Assembly: GCF_001469865.1 (NCBI RefSeq)
Contig: NZ_LOPV01000039.1
Coordinates: 1-46,707 of the forward strand
DNA: 46,707 nucleotides
Direction: 5' to 3'
Source: Haloferax profundi
GTDB taxonomy: Archaea; Halobacteriota; Halobacteria; Halobacteriales; Haloferacaceae
Of this stretch, positions 31,931 through 39,698 are shown one piece after another. The notes under the pieces were generated by a model that did no database searches, had not been told where the DNA came from, and saw only the letters and a program-made list of their open reading frames with translations. Positions within the stretch are counted from its first letter, which is position 1. The number at the start of each line of letters is the position of its first letter. Position numbers and translations under genes: made by a program.

Positions 31931-33133
31931 ATGGTTCCCATTCGCCTCATCGTCGTCGTCGTACTCCTCAGTCTTCCAGTGACGGCCAGCGCCGCGGTTT
32001 CGTTTTCTCCTGCCGTCGTGGTTTCGTCGTTCGACGCCGATGCAGGGGACGACAGCATCTCGGTGGATGTGGACGTTCCCGTCGAGGGTGACCGAGCGTC
32101 CATCGAGACGCTCGAAGACGCCGAGCCGTACGCCACAGCGTCCAGTACCGTCAGTGTGGGCACGCAGACGGTGGTGTCGGACCCGACGCTGGCCGACTCG
32201 GATGCCGACGGTCTGACCGACCGTCTGGAGGCGTCGCTCGGAACGGACTCGACCGCCGCAGACACCGACGCCGACGGCCTCGACGACTGGACCGAGGTAC
32301 TCAGACAGGACACTGACCCACTCGACGCCGATTCGGACGGCGACTCCATCTTCGACGGTACCGAACATCGACTCGGCCTCGACCCGACTGTCCCAGAGCG
32401 CCCGTCCACACTCGACACCGACGGAGACGGCCTCCCAGACGACGTCGAACGGCGCATCGGGACGAACGTCTCCGCCCCCGATACCGACGGTGACGGCCTC
32501 AGCGACGGGGCGGAAGTCTACGGCGCGCCGCGGCAGTTCCCTGACGCTGACCCACTCCACAAGGACCTCTACTTCGAAGTCGACGCGTACCACACGGTCA
32601 CGGTGAATCAGACGGCACTGGACCGAACGGCGGCGTTCTTCGCGTCGGCACCGGTGGACAACCCCGACGGTACGACCGGGTTTGCGGTTCACTTCGTCGT
32701 CGACGAGACGGACCTCACGACGCTTCCGGCGGCGAACGTGCGTGACAACGACGCAGTCACTGCGCACTTCGACGGGGCGGCGCGCGGGTACCTGTACATC
32801 TACCTCGCCGAAACCGTCTCCATCGGTGACCGTGGCGTCCGCGCCTCCGCGAATTACGGTCGAATCGCTATGGCCGGCGACGACCAGACTGACCGCCTGT
32901 ACGTCCACGAGATTGGTCACCTACTCGGTGTCCACGGGAGCGACGGCCCCGGCGTGGACTCCTACGAGGCGTCGGTCGAAGAGTATCCGAGCATCATGTC
33001 CTACGAGTACCTCAACTCGAACCGAAAACTCCGGATGGCGACGGGGGACGAATCGTCGAAGTCGAACGACGACTGGGACGACATCGGTCGGCGATTCACC
33101 CGGTGGATAGACACCGCTCACCTCGACTCGTGA
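31931..33133 (+). CDS. Secreted calcium-repeat metzincin protease
   Basis: A 400-residue secreted protein. A Sec signal with probable cleavage after VTASA (about residue 21) is followed by a spacer. Residues 86-195 hold about five thrombospondin type-3-like calcium repeats (DSDADGLTD, DTDADGLDD, DADSDGDSI, DTDGDGLPD, DTDGDGLSD). The C-terminal catalytic domain has HEIGHLLGVHG at 326 (H-E-x2-H-x2-G-x2-H) and a Met-turn IMSYEY with Met356. This is a complete metzincin layout. Calcium repeats suggest stabilisation in the saline exterior. It lacks a lipobox or membrane anchor, so it is probably released. Confidence 0.88.
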   Translation: MVPIRLIVVVVLLSLPVTASAAVSFSPAVVVSSFDADAGDDSISVDVDVPVEGDRASIETLEDAEPYATASSTVSVGTQTVVSDPTLADSDADGLTDRLEASLGTDSTAADTDADGLDDWTEVLRQDTDPLDADSDGDSIFDGTEHRLGLDPTVPERPSTLDTDGDGLPDDVERRIGTNVSAPDTDGDGLSDGAEVYGAPRQFPDADPLHKDLYFEVDAYHTVTVNQTALDRTAAFFASAPVDNPDGTTGFAVHFVVDETDLTTLPAANVRDNDAVTAHFDGAARGYLYIYLAETVSIGDRGVRASANYGRIAMAGDDQTDRLYVHEIGHLLGVHGSDGPGVDSYEASVEEYPSIMSYEYLNSNRKLRMATGDESSKSNDDWDDIGRRFTRWIDTAHLDS

Positions 33134-33237
33134 CCCGTCGCGGGACGACAGACCGCGTCGGACGCATCTACACCCTCGCAGGCGACCGACCGTCACACCC
33201 GCGAGCAGCACGCTCGGTTCCGCTGACTCTCACGTCG

Positions 33238-33630
33238 TCAGTCTCGGCCCTGCTCCCGTTCGAGACGGGCCTGTCGCCGGTCGAACTCGTCGTCGTCGAT
33301 GTCACCGCGAGCGTACGCGCGCCGGAGTTCTTCGAGGGCGTCGTCGCCGCCGTTGTCACCGCTTACGACGCGGAACAGGAGGACGCCGCCACCGACCAAT
33401 ACCGCGAGGACGAGCAGTTGGCCAAAGAGGCCCATGCCCCACATCCACCACGGGACGGACCCGCCGATGCCACCGTGCATCCACGTGTCGTGCATCCATC
33501 CGCCGCCCCATCCCATCGGTCCCATTCCGAACACGCCGGACATCCCGAGGAGCGCGGGGAAGACGAACAGTGCAGTGAGCGCGAGCAATACGATTCCAAC
33601 GAGTCGCGTCGAAGAGTGTGTCGTCGTCAT
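33238..33630 (-). CDS. SHOCT-domain membrane protein
   Basis: A 130-residue protein. Two hydrophobic helices lie at about 9-30 and 65-90, separated by a Gly/Trp/Met/His-rich loop (MGPMGWGGGWMHDTWMHGG) that could bind copper or another soft metal. The C-terminal SHOCT motif is ALEELRRAYARGDIDDDEFD. SHOCT domains are short helices thought to mediate oligomerisation. Its place near halocyanin and a regulator, together with the Met/His loop, is suggestive but not proof of a metal role. Confidence 0.83.
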   Translation of the reverse strand: MTTTHSSTRLVGIVLLALTALFVFPALLGMSGVFGMGPMGWGGGWMHDTWMHGGIGGSVPWWMWGMGLFGQLLVLAVLVGGGVLLFRVVSGDNGGDDALEELRRAYARGDIDDDEFDRRQARLEREQGRD

Positions 33631-33820
33631 GTGCGTGTCACCTCGACGGCGCTTCGCCGTCTACGAGTGACTGTACGTGTTCGACGTTTACCTCGTTTGT
33701 TGCTTGGCTGTTGGGGGTCTCTGTACACCTCGACTTCGGCATCGAAAGATTTCGTGGTGTCCAACTTCACGAATCGTAACTCTCGCACTTGGCGTCGACT
33801 GGTCTCGGTCTGTTCCGCAC

Positions 33821-33952
33821 TCAACTCACGAGCGACTGGAGCAAGACGACGACCCCCGCGGCGATAGCGAGAGTCTCGACGACGTGGACCTGCGTCACCG
33901 TGAGCGACGTCACCTGAAAGGGAACGAGGCGAGTGACGACCAGAACGCCGGT
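33821..33952 (-). pseudogene. C-terminal remnant of a DUF7521-like membrane protein
   Basis: On the minus strand, directly after the intact DUF7521-like gene, 43 codons read without a stop but with no ATG. They encode a helix-rich end: QVHVVETLAIAAGVVVLLQS, then LVS and stop. The segment matches the last membrane helix region of the intact protein (QTSIVALGMLSVLYSLYG) by eye. The part upstream is blocked by a TAG at 33953-33955. It is most simply a decayed second copy. A GTG at 33913 could start a 30-residue membrane peptide instead. Confidence 0.45.
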
Positions 33953-33963
33953 CTACACGCTAG

Positions 33964-34257
33964 TCACGACTCACCACCGCTGTACCGCAGGCCGTACAGC
34001 GAGTAGAGCACCGAGAGCATGCCGAGGGCGACGATACTCGTCTGGATGGTGCCAGCGTGGAACAGCGACAACCCGACGACTTCGAAGAGGACGCCCTCGA
34101 TGACGGCACCGACGCTGATGAGCAGGAAACCGATGGCGACGAAGAGCATCGGTTCGCTGCCGTACTCGGCGTACCCCTTGTACGCCTGATAGGCGATGAG
34201 GAACCCGAGCGCCATCGTGACGACTTTCGCGACGACGAGTTCAATGTGCATGCTCAC
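33964..34257 (-). CDS. Small membrane protein (DUF7521-like)
   Basis: A 97-residue protein with three hydrophobic helices (about 8-27, 36-60, 70-90): ELVVAKVVTMALGFLIAYQA, MLFVAIGFLLISVGAVIEGV and QTSIVALGMLSVLYSLYGLR. Such proteins recur in haloarchaea next to winged-helix regulators; DUF7521 from memory. Its start overlaps the regulator stop by four bases (ATGA), so the pair is co-transcribed. No catalytic or metal site is plain. It may be a sensor partner of the regulator, by context only. Confidence 0.8.
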   Translation of the reverse strand: MSMHIELVVAKVVTMALGFLIAYQAYKGYAEYGSEPMLFVAIGFLLISVGAVIEGVLFEVVGLSLFHAGTIQTSIVALGMLSVLYSLYGLRYSGGES

Positions 34258-34604
34258 TGCCTCCTGATGTCGTCCCAGATGCGGGTGAACCGTTCGGCGG
34301 GCGACGACTCCACGTTGGTATCGACTCGTATCTCGCCGTCGACCACGTCGATGTCGAGGTGCGTGAGTTTCGCCTCGTAGACACTGTGGTGACTCCCGTC
34401 TGCGACGAGTTCGGTTCGTTCGACGAGTAAGTCGTGGGCGAGCATGTCGTCCAGTCGCCGATAGACCGTCGACTGTGCGACCCCACAGCGCTCACTGAGG
34501 TCCTTGACGGAGTGCGGTTCGAGACTCGCTGCGGCGAGAATCGACCGGACGTACTCGTCTCCGAGGAGGTCGAGCAGTTCGTCGGAATCTTGAGAACCTG
34601 ACAC
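34254..34604 (-). CDS. Winged-helix transcriptional regulator (ArsR/TrmB-like)
   Basis: A 116-residue regulator from a GTG at 34604. The DNA-binding domain is LLDLLGDEYVRSILAAASLE then SVKDLSERCGVAQSTVYRRL, a clear winged helix. The C terminus, HSVYEAKLTHLDIDVVDGEI, may form a small sensing or dimer domain. No Cys-pair metal site typical of ArsR is seen. The GTG lies about 35 bases downstream of TTTAAGTAC on the minus strand, so there would be a short leader. Divergent from halocyanin across 125 bases, which is typical for local control. It is followed by DUF7521 with an ATGA overlap. Confidence 0.85.
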   Translation of the reverse strand: MSGSQDSDELLDLLGDEYVRSILAAASLEPHSVKDLSERCGVAQSTVYRRLDDMLAHDLLVERTELVADGSHHSVYEAKLTHLDIDVVDGEIRVDTNVESSPAERFTRIWDDIRRQ

Positions 34605-34729
34605 ACGCTTCTCACTCCGAAAGTGCTCCGCTTTCGTACTTAAACCCTCCCCGGATTTGCCGACCCAGCAAAACAGCACTCCTTCATAACCACCACCGAA
34701 CCCAACTCTCTGTTGTCGGGTGACCTACC

Positions 34730-35443
34730 ATGACTGACTCACTCTCTCGGCGGCGCGTGTTGAAGGCAACCGGCGGCCTCGCCATCTTTGGCCTCGCCGG
34801 GTGTACTGGAAGTACTGCACCGGACGCAGAAGAGGACGGTTCGCACGACGACGGTACTCACACCGAGGAGTCGCACACCGAAGAAGCGACCACCGAGGAG
34901 AACGCGGACGGAAGTAGCGACCACCACCACGAGGGTGGTACTATCGGTGACCCCGCTGAACACGCGACGGTCACTATGTTGACCGAAGACGGGGAGTACC
35001 ACTTCCACCCGCACGTCGTCCACGTGGAGGAAGGTGGGACCGTCACCTTCGAACTCGAGAGTGGCACCCACACGGCGACGGCGTACCATCCCGACAACGA
35101 CGGCCCGCGTCGCGTTCCCGAGGGGACCGATGCGTGGGACAGCGGGATGCTCTCGGAGAGCGGTGCAACCTACGAGGTGACGTTCGACACGGCCGGCGTC
35201 TACGATTACTACTGCGTCCCGCACGAGGCACTCGGGATGATTGGTAGCGTCGTCGTCGGCGACGCTCCCCTCGACGGTCCGGGGATGTCGGCACCGTCTG
35301 ACGAGATTCCCGAGGATGTTCACGGGAAGATTACTGAACTGAACGAGATGGTCGAACACGGACTCGGTTCCGGGTCGTCTGGCCACGACGACGGCCACGA
35401 CGACGGCCACGACGACGGCCACGACGACGGCCACAGTGAGTAG
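34730..35443 (+). CDS. Halocyanin-like blue copper lipoprotein with His/Asp repeat tail
   Basis: A 237-residue exported protein. LSRRRVLKATGGLAIFGLAG with Cys25 is a Tat signal and lipobox, so it is probably folded first and then anchored outside. A His/Glu/Thr-rich linker (28-70) precedes the cupredoxin domain. Copper ligands visible are the His of GTHTATAYH, then YYCVPHEALGM with Cys162, His165 and Met170 (C-x2-H-x4-M). The tail has four exact HDDG units (219-234) then H-S-E, a possible metal-binding arm encoded by a 12-base tandem repeat. Halocyanins carry electrons at the membrane. Linker and tail are unusually His-rich for the family. Confidence 0.9.
   Translation: MTDSLSRRRVLKATGGLAIFGLAGCTGSTAPDAEEDGSHDDGTHTEESHTEEATTEENADGSSDHHHEGGTIGDPAEHATVTMLTEDGEYHFHPHVVHVEEGGTVTFELESGTHTATAYHPDNDGPRRVPEGTDAWDSGMLSESGATYEVTFDTAGVYDYYCVPHEALGMIGSVVVGDAPLDGPGMSAPSDEIPEDVHGKITELNEMVEHGLGSGSSGHDDGHDDGHDDGHDDGHSE
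35381..35434 (+). repeat. 12-base tandem repeat encoding the halocyanin tail
   Basis: GGCCACGACGAC repeats exactly four times at 35381-35428, followed by a partial unit GGCCAC. It encodes the HDDG units at the C terminus and could change copy number by slippage. Confidence 0.9.
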
Positions 35444-35558
35444 TCACTGCGGGGCTTTCTGAGGCCCCTCGTCTCTCCTGTCTCTTCGTTCTGCGCACTC
35501 GTTCTCACGCTGTCGAACCGTCCGGTTCATACTTGACCTAGGATTGCGTTGCACCGGT

Positions 35559-37667
35559 ATGTCCGGTAGAGTGAACGTTCTCGTCGTCGCCGAGAACGAA
35601 CCAGTCCGCGAGCGTCTTGCGGCGTCCCTCCCTCCGACAGTTGGCGACCAGACCACGACTGTCCACGTCGAAACTGCGGAGAGTATCGACGCTGCACAGT
35701 CGACGCTCGAACACTCGCGTGTGGATTGTCTCGTCGTCTCGACGGAACTGACGAACTCCGAGGGAGAACCGCTCGCCTCTGTGTTGCGCACAGACGGTGT
35801 CCCACTCGTCTCGTTCGAACGGTCGAATCCGTCTTCTCCCGATATCGAAAATCTGGGACAGGTCGTCTACGACGCGGTCCAGAACACGGTCGGGTCACTG
35901 GACCACCGAGCACTGTTCGAGGCAGTGAACGTCGGCCTCGCCGTGCGCGACCCAGACACGCTCGAACTGGTGGATATCAACCAGCGCTATCTCGACATCC
36001 TCGGTACCACCCGAGACGACGTCATCTCGACGGCACCCGTCGAACTCACCGCCGACGTTCCGGGATTCTCGCAAGAAGACGCCCGCGCCGAAGTCGAACG
36101 TGCCATCGAGACGGGAACGAACGTGTTTCCGTGGCCAATCGAGCGACCAGACGGTGACCTCGTTTGGCTTCGAGTGAGCCTCTCGATTGCGGACCTTTCC
36201 GGGCACCGGCGCCTCGTCTCGACGGTCCAAGACGTGACCGACGCGCGGGTCCGCGAACGGGACCTCGAAGCGCTCAAGAGTGCGGTAGATTCGGTCGACG
36301 CCGGTATCGCACTCACCAAAGGGGGCGGCCACACCTACATCAACGAGACTGGCGCGCACATCTGCGGGTATCCCGATTCCGAGTCGATGCTCGGTCTCTC
36401 GTGGCACGACCTCCACACCGAATCCGAGGCACAGCGCCTCCAGGAAGAACTCCGCTCCTCACTCGACCAGAGGGGGCGGTGGCAAGGTGAAGCGACGATT
36501 CAGCGGCCCGACGGAACGTCCGTTCCGGTTCGTCTCTCTGTCACGTCTCTGTCGGACGACCGGAACGTCGTCGTGTTTCAAGACCTCTCCGAACAGAAAG
36601 CACGCGAACGGGAACTCGAACGCAGTCGCGACTTCCTCGAACGGACGCAACGCATCTCGAAAGTCGGCGGGTGGGAACTGGACCTCGAAGACGAGACGCT
36701 CGAGTGGACCGACCAGACGAAGCGCATCCACGAGGTTCCGTTGGAGTACGACCCGTCGCTCGACGACGCGGTTTCGTTCTACGCCCCAGACGAGCGAGAC
36801 GTAGTTCGGGAACTGGTCGAGCGGTGCCGAAACGAGGGCGTCGCGTGGGAAGACGACTTCCGCATCGTCACCGCCGAAGGGACGGAGCGCTGGGTCCGGA
36901 CGCGCGGCGAACCGGTCATCCGGGACGGCCGCGTCGTCGCCCTGCGTGGGACGATTCAAGACGTGACGGCCCGTCGCTCTCGCGAACGCGAGTTAGAGCA
37001 GACCAACGCCGAGTTGGAGGCGCTCAACCGTATCATCCGGCACGACATCAGGAACGACATGGCCGTCATCGTGGGCTGGGCCGAGTTACTCGAAGACCAC
37101 GTCGACGACGAAGGGCGCGACATCCTCTCGCGGGTCCTCTCGACTGGGCGACACACCATCGAGATAACCGAGGTTGCTCGTGACCTCATCGAGACGATGA
37201 GTGGGGGCGCAGTCGAGACGCGCCCACTCTCACTGGCCGAGACGCTGAACCGCGAACTCGTCGTCCGGCGCGAGGCGTTCCCGAAGGCGACTATCGACGT
37301 CGATGGGGAGATTCCGGATGTCGCCGTTCGCGCGAACCCGCTTCTCACCTCGGTGTTTGGGAACGTCCTCAACAACGCGATTCAACACAACGACGACGAC
37401 ACGACGGTCACTATCTCGGTAGACGTCGACCACGACGACGGAGTGGCCATCGTCCGCATCAGCGACGACGGTGTCGGTATCCCAGACAACAGAAAGTCCG
37501 TCGTCTTCGGGAAGGGTGAGAAGGGACTGGAGAGTTCCGGGACGGGTCTCGGACTCTACCTCGTCAACAAACTCGTCGATTCGTTCGGTGGACGGGTCCA
37601 CATCGAGGACAACGACCCATCTGGAACCGTCGTCGTCGTCGAATTACCACTCGCGTCGACCAACTAA
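35559..37667 (+). CDS. PAS-domain sensor histidine kinase
   Basis: A 702-residue soluble kinase. Residues 1-110 resemble a receiver domain that has lost its acidic pocket. PAS domains follow at about 118-230, 235-345 (HTYINETGAHICGYPDSESM) and 355-475 (GWELDLEDETLEWTDQTKRI, a PAS_3 type). HisKA has His495 in NRIIRHDIRNDM, an atypical archaeal variant. HATPase_c has NVLNNAIQHN, SDDGVGIPDN and GTGLGLYLV. A TATA-like CATACTT lies about 28 bases before the ATG at 35559. It shares the pseudo-receiver/PAS/HK layout with the kinase at 17-20 kb. Next to halocyanin, but any link is only by position. Confidence 0.92.
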   Translation: MSGRVNVLVVAENEPVRERLAASLPPTVGDQTTTVHVETAESIDAAQSTLEHSRVDCLVVSTELTNSEGEPLASVLRTDGVPLVSFERSNPSSPDIENLGQVVYDAVQNTVGSLDHRALFEAVNVGLAVRDPDTLELVDINQRYLDILGTTRDDVISTAPVELTADVPGFSQEDARAEVERAIETGTNVFPWPIERPDGDLVWLRVSLSIADLSGHRRLVSTVQDVTDARVRERDLEALKSAVDSVDAGIALTKGGGHTYINETGAHICGYPDSESMLGLSWHDLHTESEAQRLQEELRSSLDQRGRWQGEATIQRPDGTSVPVRLSVTSLSDDRNVVVFQDLSEQKARERELERSRDFLERTQRISKVGGWELDLEDETLEWTDQTKRIHEVPLEYDPSLDDAVSFYAPDERDVVRELVERCRNEGVAWEDDFRIVTAEGTERWVRTRGEPVIRDGRVVALRGTIQDVTARRSRERELEQTNAELEALNRIIRHDIRNDMAVIVGWAELLEDHVDDEGRDILSRVLSTGRHTIEITEVARDLIETMSGGAVETRPLSLAETLNRELVVRREAFPKATIDVDGEIPDVAVRANPLLTSVFGNVLNNAIQHNDDDTTVTISVDVDHDDGVAIVRISDDGVGIPDNRKSVVFGKGEKGLESSGTGLGLYLVNKLVDSFGGRVHIEDNDPSGTVVVVELPLASTN

Positions 37668-37713
37668 CGACACCTCAAACGGGGTCTGCCACTGTGCCCG
37701 CGAGTCCGGCCAG

Positions 37714-37989
37714 TCACACGACGTCGGTTGGGTCGTGCGACTCGGCCATCCTGGTCGCCGCGGCGGCGTACTCCGCCTGTGTCTCCTCGTCGCCGACGCG
37801 TCCTAACTCGTCTTCGGGAACGTCGAGGGCAGCGTAGGTGTCGCGGACGTCCGATTCGAAACTCGTCAACGACCGTTCTTTTCTGTGATATCGTGTCCCG
37901 TCTGTCGTCGCGTACACGAGGATGATGATGTTCTGTTCGTCGTCCGAGTACGTGCGCTCGACGAGCCAGGTAGTGACTGTGTCCGACAT
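37714..37989 (-). CDS. Small haloarchaeal hypothetical protein
   Basis: A 91-residue acidic protein. It has VTTWLVERTYSDDEQNIIIL, VYATTDGTRYHRKERSLTSF and an Ala/Glu-rich C terminus. The beta-strand N terminus and helical C terminus look like a real protein. No known motif. It follows the convergent histidine kinase and precedes an Lrp regulator gene on the same strand. Confidence 0.7.
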   Translation of the reverse strand: MSDTVTTWLVERTYSDDEQNIIILVYATTDGTRYHRKERSLTSFESDVRDTYAALDVPEDELGRVGDEETQAEYAAAATRMAESHDPTDVV

Positions 37990-38033
37990 AGCGGACAGTA
38001 CGCGTCAGAACTCCGTAAGCAGTCGGAGGATTC

Positions 38034-38522
38034 TCAGTCTTCGATTCCGAGTTCGTCGAGAAGGGTCTCCAACGTGTAACTCTGGAGTGCGCGGTGACTG
38101 TCTCGCATCGTCGAGATGACGAACGTAGAGTTCGTCCGCTCGACTTCGGGAACCGCTTCGAAGTTGCTGATGAGTCGTTCGACGCGGTCAGAGTCTGCGA
38201 GGTGGGCGACGACGATGAAGTCCGTCTCACCCATCGTGAAGTACAGTTGCGTGACGCCTTCTATCTCCAGGAGTTTGTTTCCGACTTCTTCGTACGGCCC
38301 ACTGTAATCGGCCAGCACTTCTACGACGACGGTGACGCCGAGGCCGAACGATTCGAGGTCGATGTCGTAGAGGTCGTTCTCGATGACGCCGTCGTCTTTC
38401 AGGTTGTTCAACCGGTAGTGGATGGTCGATACTGGGATGCCGGTCGCGTCGTGTAACTTCTCGGGACTGCCGGTTCCGAGGTCCGCGATGGCCTTCAACA
38501 GGCGCACGTCGCGTTCGTCCAT
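38034..38522 (-). CDS. Lrp/AsnC-family transcriptional regulator
   Basis: A 162-residue protein from ATG at 38522. The helix-turn-helix is DERDVRLLKAIADLGTGSPE then LHDATGIPVSTIHYRLNNLK. The RAM/AsnC ligand domain has VVVEVLADYSGPYEEVGNKL, EIEGVTQLYFTMGETDFIVV and EVERTNSTFVISTMRDSHRA. Family members often control amino acid metabolism or transport through ligand binding. The EamA transporter gene is divergent 204 bases away across an AT-rich promoter region, so it is a natural candidate target. The frame is open to 38591 but lacks family similarity there. Confidence 0.9.
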   Translation of the reverse strand: MDERDVRLLKAIADLGTGSPEKLHDATGIPVSTIHYRLNNLKDDGVIENDLYDIDLESFGLGVTVVVEVLADYSGPYEEVGNKLLEIEGVTQLYFTMGETDFIVVAHLADSDRVERLISNFEAVPEVERTNSTFVISTMRDSHRALQSYTLETLLDELGIED

Positions 38523-38726
38523 ACCTACAGTGGACAGGTCGTGGGACGTAAGTCCTTGTGCTATCCGCCATCTCTCGTGGCCTCCTCTCACTCTCGAACA
38601 TTCACGGATTATTCAAACTACAGAACAGCAACAGACAAATTACTAAATGAAAAATCCAACTGATTAGATTTCTTTTGTAGAAGGATTTAACAACGTCCGT
38701 CCCTGACGGTTGAAGCAGATTCGACC
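38523..38726. promoter_or_regulatory. Divergent promoter region between Lrp regulator and EamA transporter
   Basis: 204 bases, unusually AT-rich at 38604-38695. GGATTTAACAAC near 38683-38694 is a possible TATA box for the transporter, with a leader of about 10-15 bases. No perfect inverted repeat was found by eye. Lrp-family sites are often imperfect, so binding cannot be ruled in or out. Confidence 0.4.
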
Positions 38727-39665
38727 ATGACGCATCTCTCTTGGAGAAACCTTCCGACGACGCCGCTGATGTTCGTCGCTCTCGCAGCCATGTGGGGGAC
38801 GTCGTTCGTCGCCATCGAAGTCGGCTTGGAGTTCTTCCCGACGCTGACGTTCGCGGCGATACGCTACGAGGCCGCTGGCCTGTTGATGCTCGCGTACGCC
38901 GTGTACTCGACCGACCGGTGGCGCCCACAGACCAGAGACGAACTGCTCGCGACGGCCATCGGAGCGGTGTTCATCATCGCCGCCTACCACGGACTGCTCT
39001 ATCTCGGCCAGAACTACGTCCCCGGTGCCATCGCCTCGATTATCATCAGTCTCTCGCCCATCCTGACCGCCGTCTTCGCGTCGGCTATCCTCTCGGGTGA
39101 TTCACTCGGCAAGACGGGTGTCCTCGGCCTCCTCGCAGGGTTCGCAGGCGTCGTGCTCGTCGCCGACCCGGGCGTTGGTATCCTCGGCTCTGCACAGGGT
39201 CTCGGTATCGTCCTCATCTTCCTCGGTGCCGTCTCCTTTGCCCTCGGGTCGGTCCTCACCCGGCCACTTCGAACGGACCTTCCGGTCCAGTCGATGCAGG
39301 CGTGGACGATGTTCGGCGGCGGTGTCATCCTCCACGTCTGGGGACTTCACCGCGGTGAGTCACTCGCCGCAATCGAGTGGGCACCCGTCGGTATCGCGTC
39401 GTTCGTCTACCTGACGCTCGTCTCGGGTGCGGTTGCGTTCCTACTCTACTTCGAACTCTTAGACCGCCTCGGCCCGACGGAACTCAACCTCATCGGCTAC
39501 GTCGAACCCGTCGTCGCTGCGGTGCTGAGTTTCGTTCTCCTCGGCCACGCAATCGAGACGACGGCGTTCGTCGGGTTCGGCGCTATCTTCGTCGGATTCG
39601 CGGCGATGAAAAAAGACGCGCTCGTCGACGTCGCCGCCACGGTTCGGCGGCACGTCACGGTCTGA
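38727..39665 (+). CDS. EamA/DMT-family transporter (copy 1)
   Basis: A 312-residue membrane protein with ten predicted helices in two EamA halves. Typical segments are LMFVALAAMWGTSFVAIEVG at the first helix, YLGQNYVPGAIASIIISLSP and LLYFELLDRLGPTELNLIGY then VEPVVAAVLSF. The family exports amino acids or other metabolites or nucleotide sugars. An Lrp-type regulator is divergent upstream, which favours amino acid export. It faces a second EamA gene, tail to tail, 33 bases apart. Confidence 0.9.
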   Translation: MTHLSWRNLPTTPLMFVALAAMWGTSFVAIEVGLEFFPTLTFAAIRYEAAGLLMLAYAVYSTDRWRPQTRDELLATAIGAVFIIAAYHGLLYLGQNYVPGAIASIIISLSPILTAVFASAILSGDSLGKTGVLGLLAGFAGVVLVADPGVGILGSAQGLGIVLIFLGAVSFALGSVLTRPLRTDLPVQSMQAWTMFGGGVILHVWGLHRGESLAAIEWAPVGIASFVYLTLVSGAVAFLLYFELLDRLGPTELNLIGYVEPVVAAVLSFVLLGHAIETTAFVGFGAIFVGFAAMKKDALVDVAATVRRHVTV

Positions 39666-39698
39666 GAGGGTTTTCTTCACTCGATTCGGCGACTTTCG

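Noticed and set aside
33627-33824. 65-codon minus-strand frame overlapping the SHOCT gene start
   Set aside because: The C terminus is very basic (many Arg), unlike acidic haloarchaeal proteins, and no promoter or similarity was seen. Kept as non-coding.
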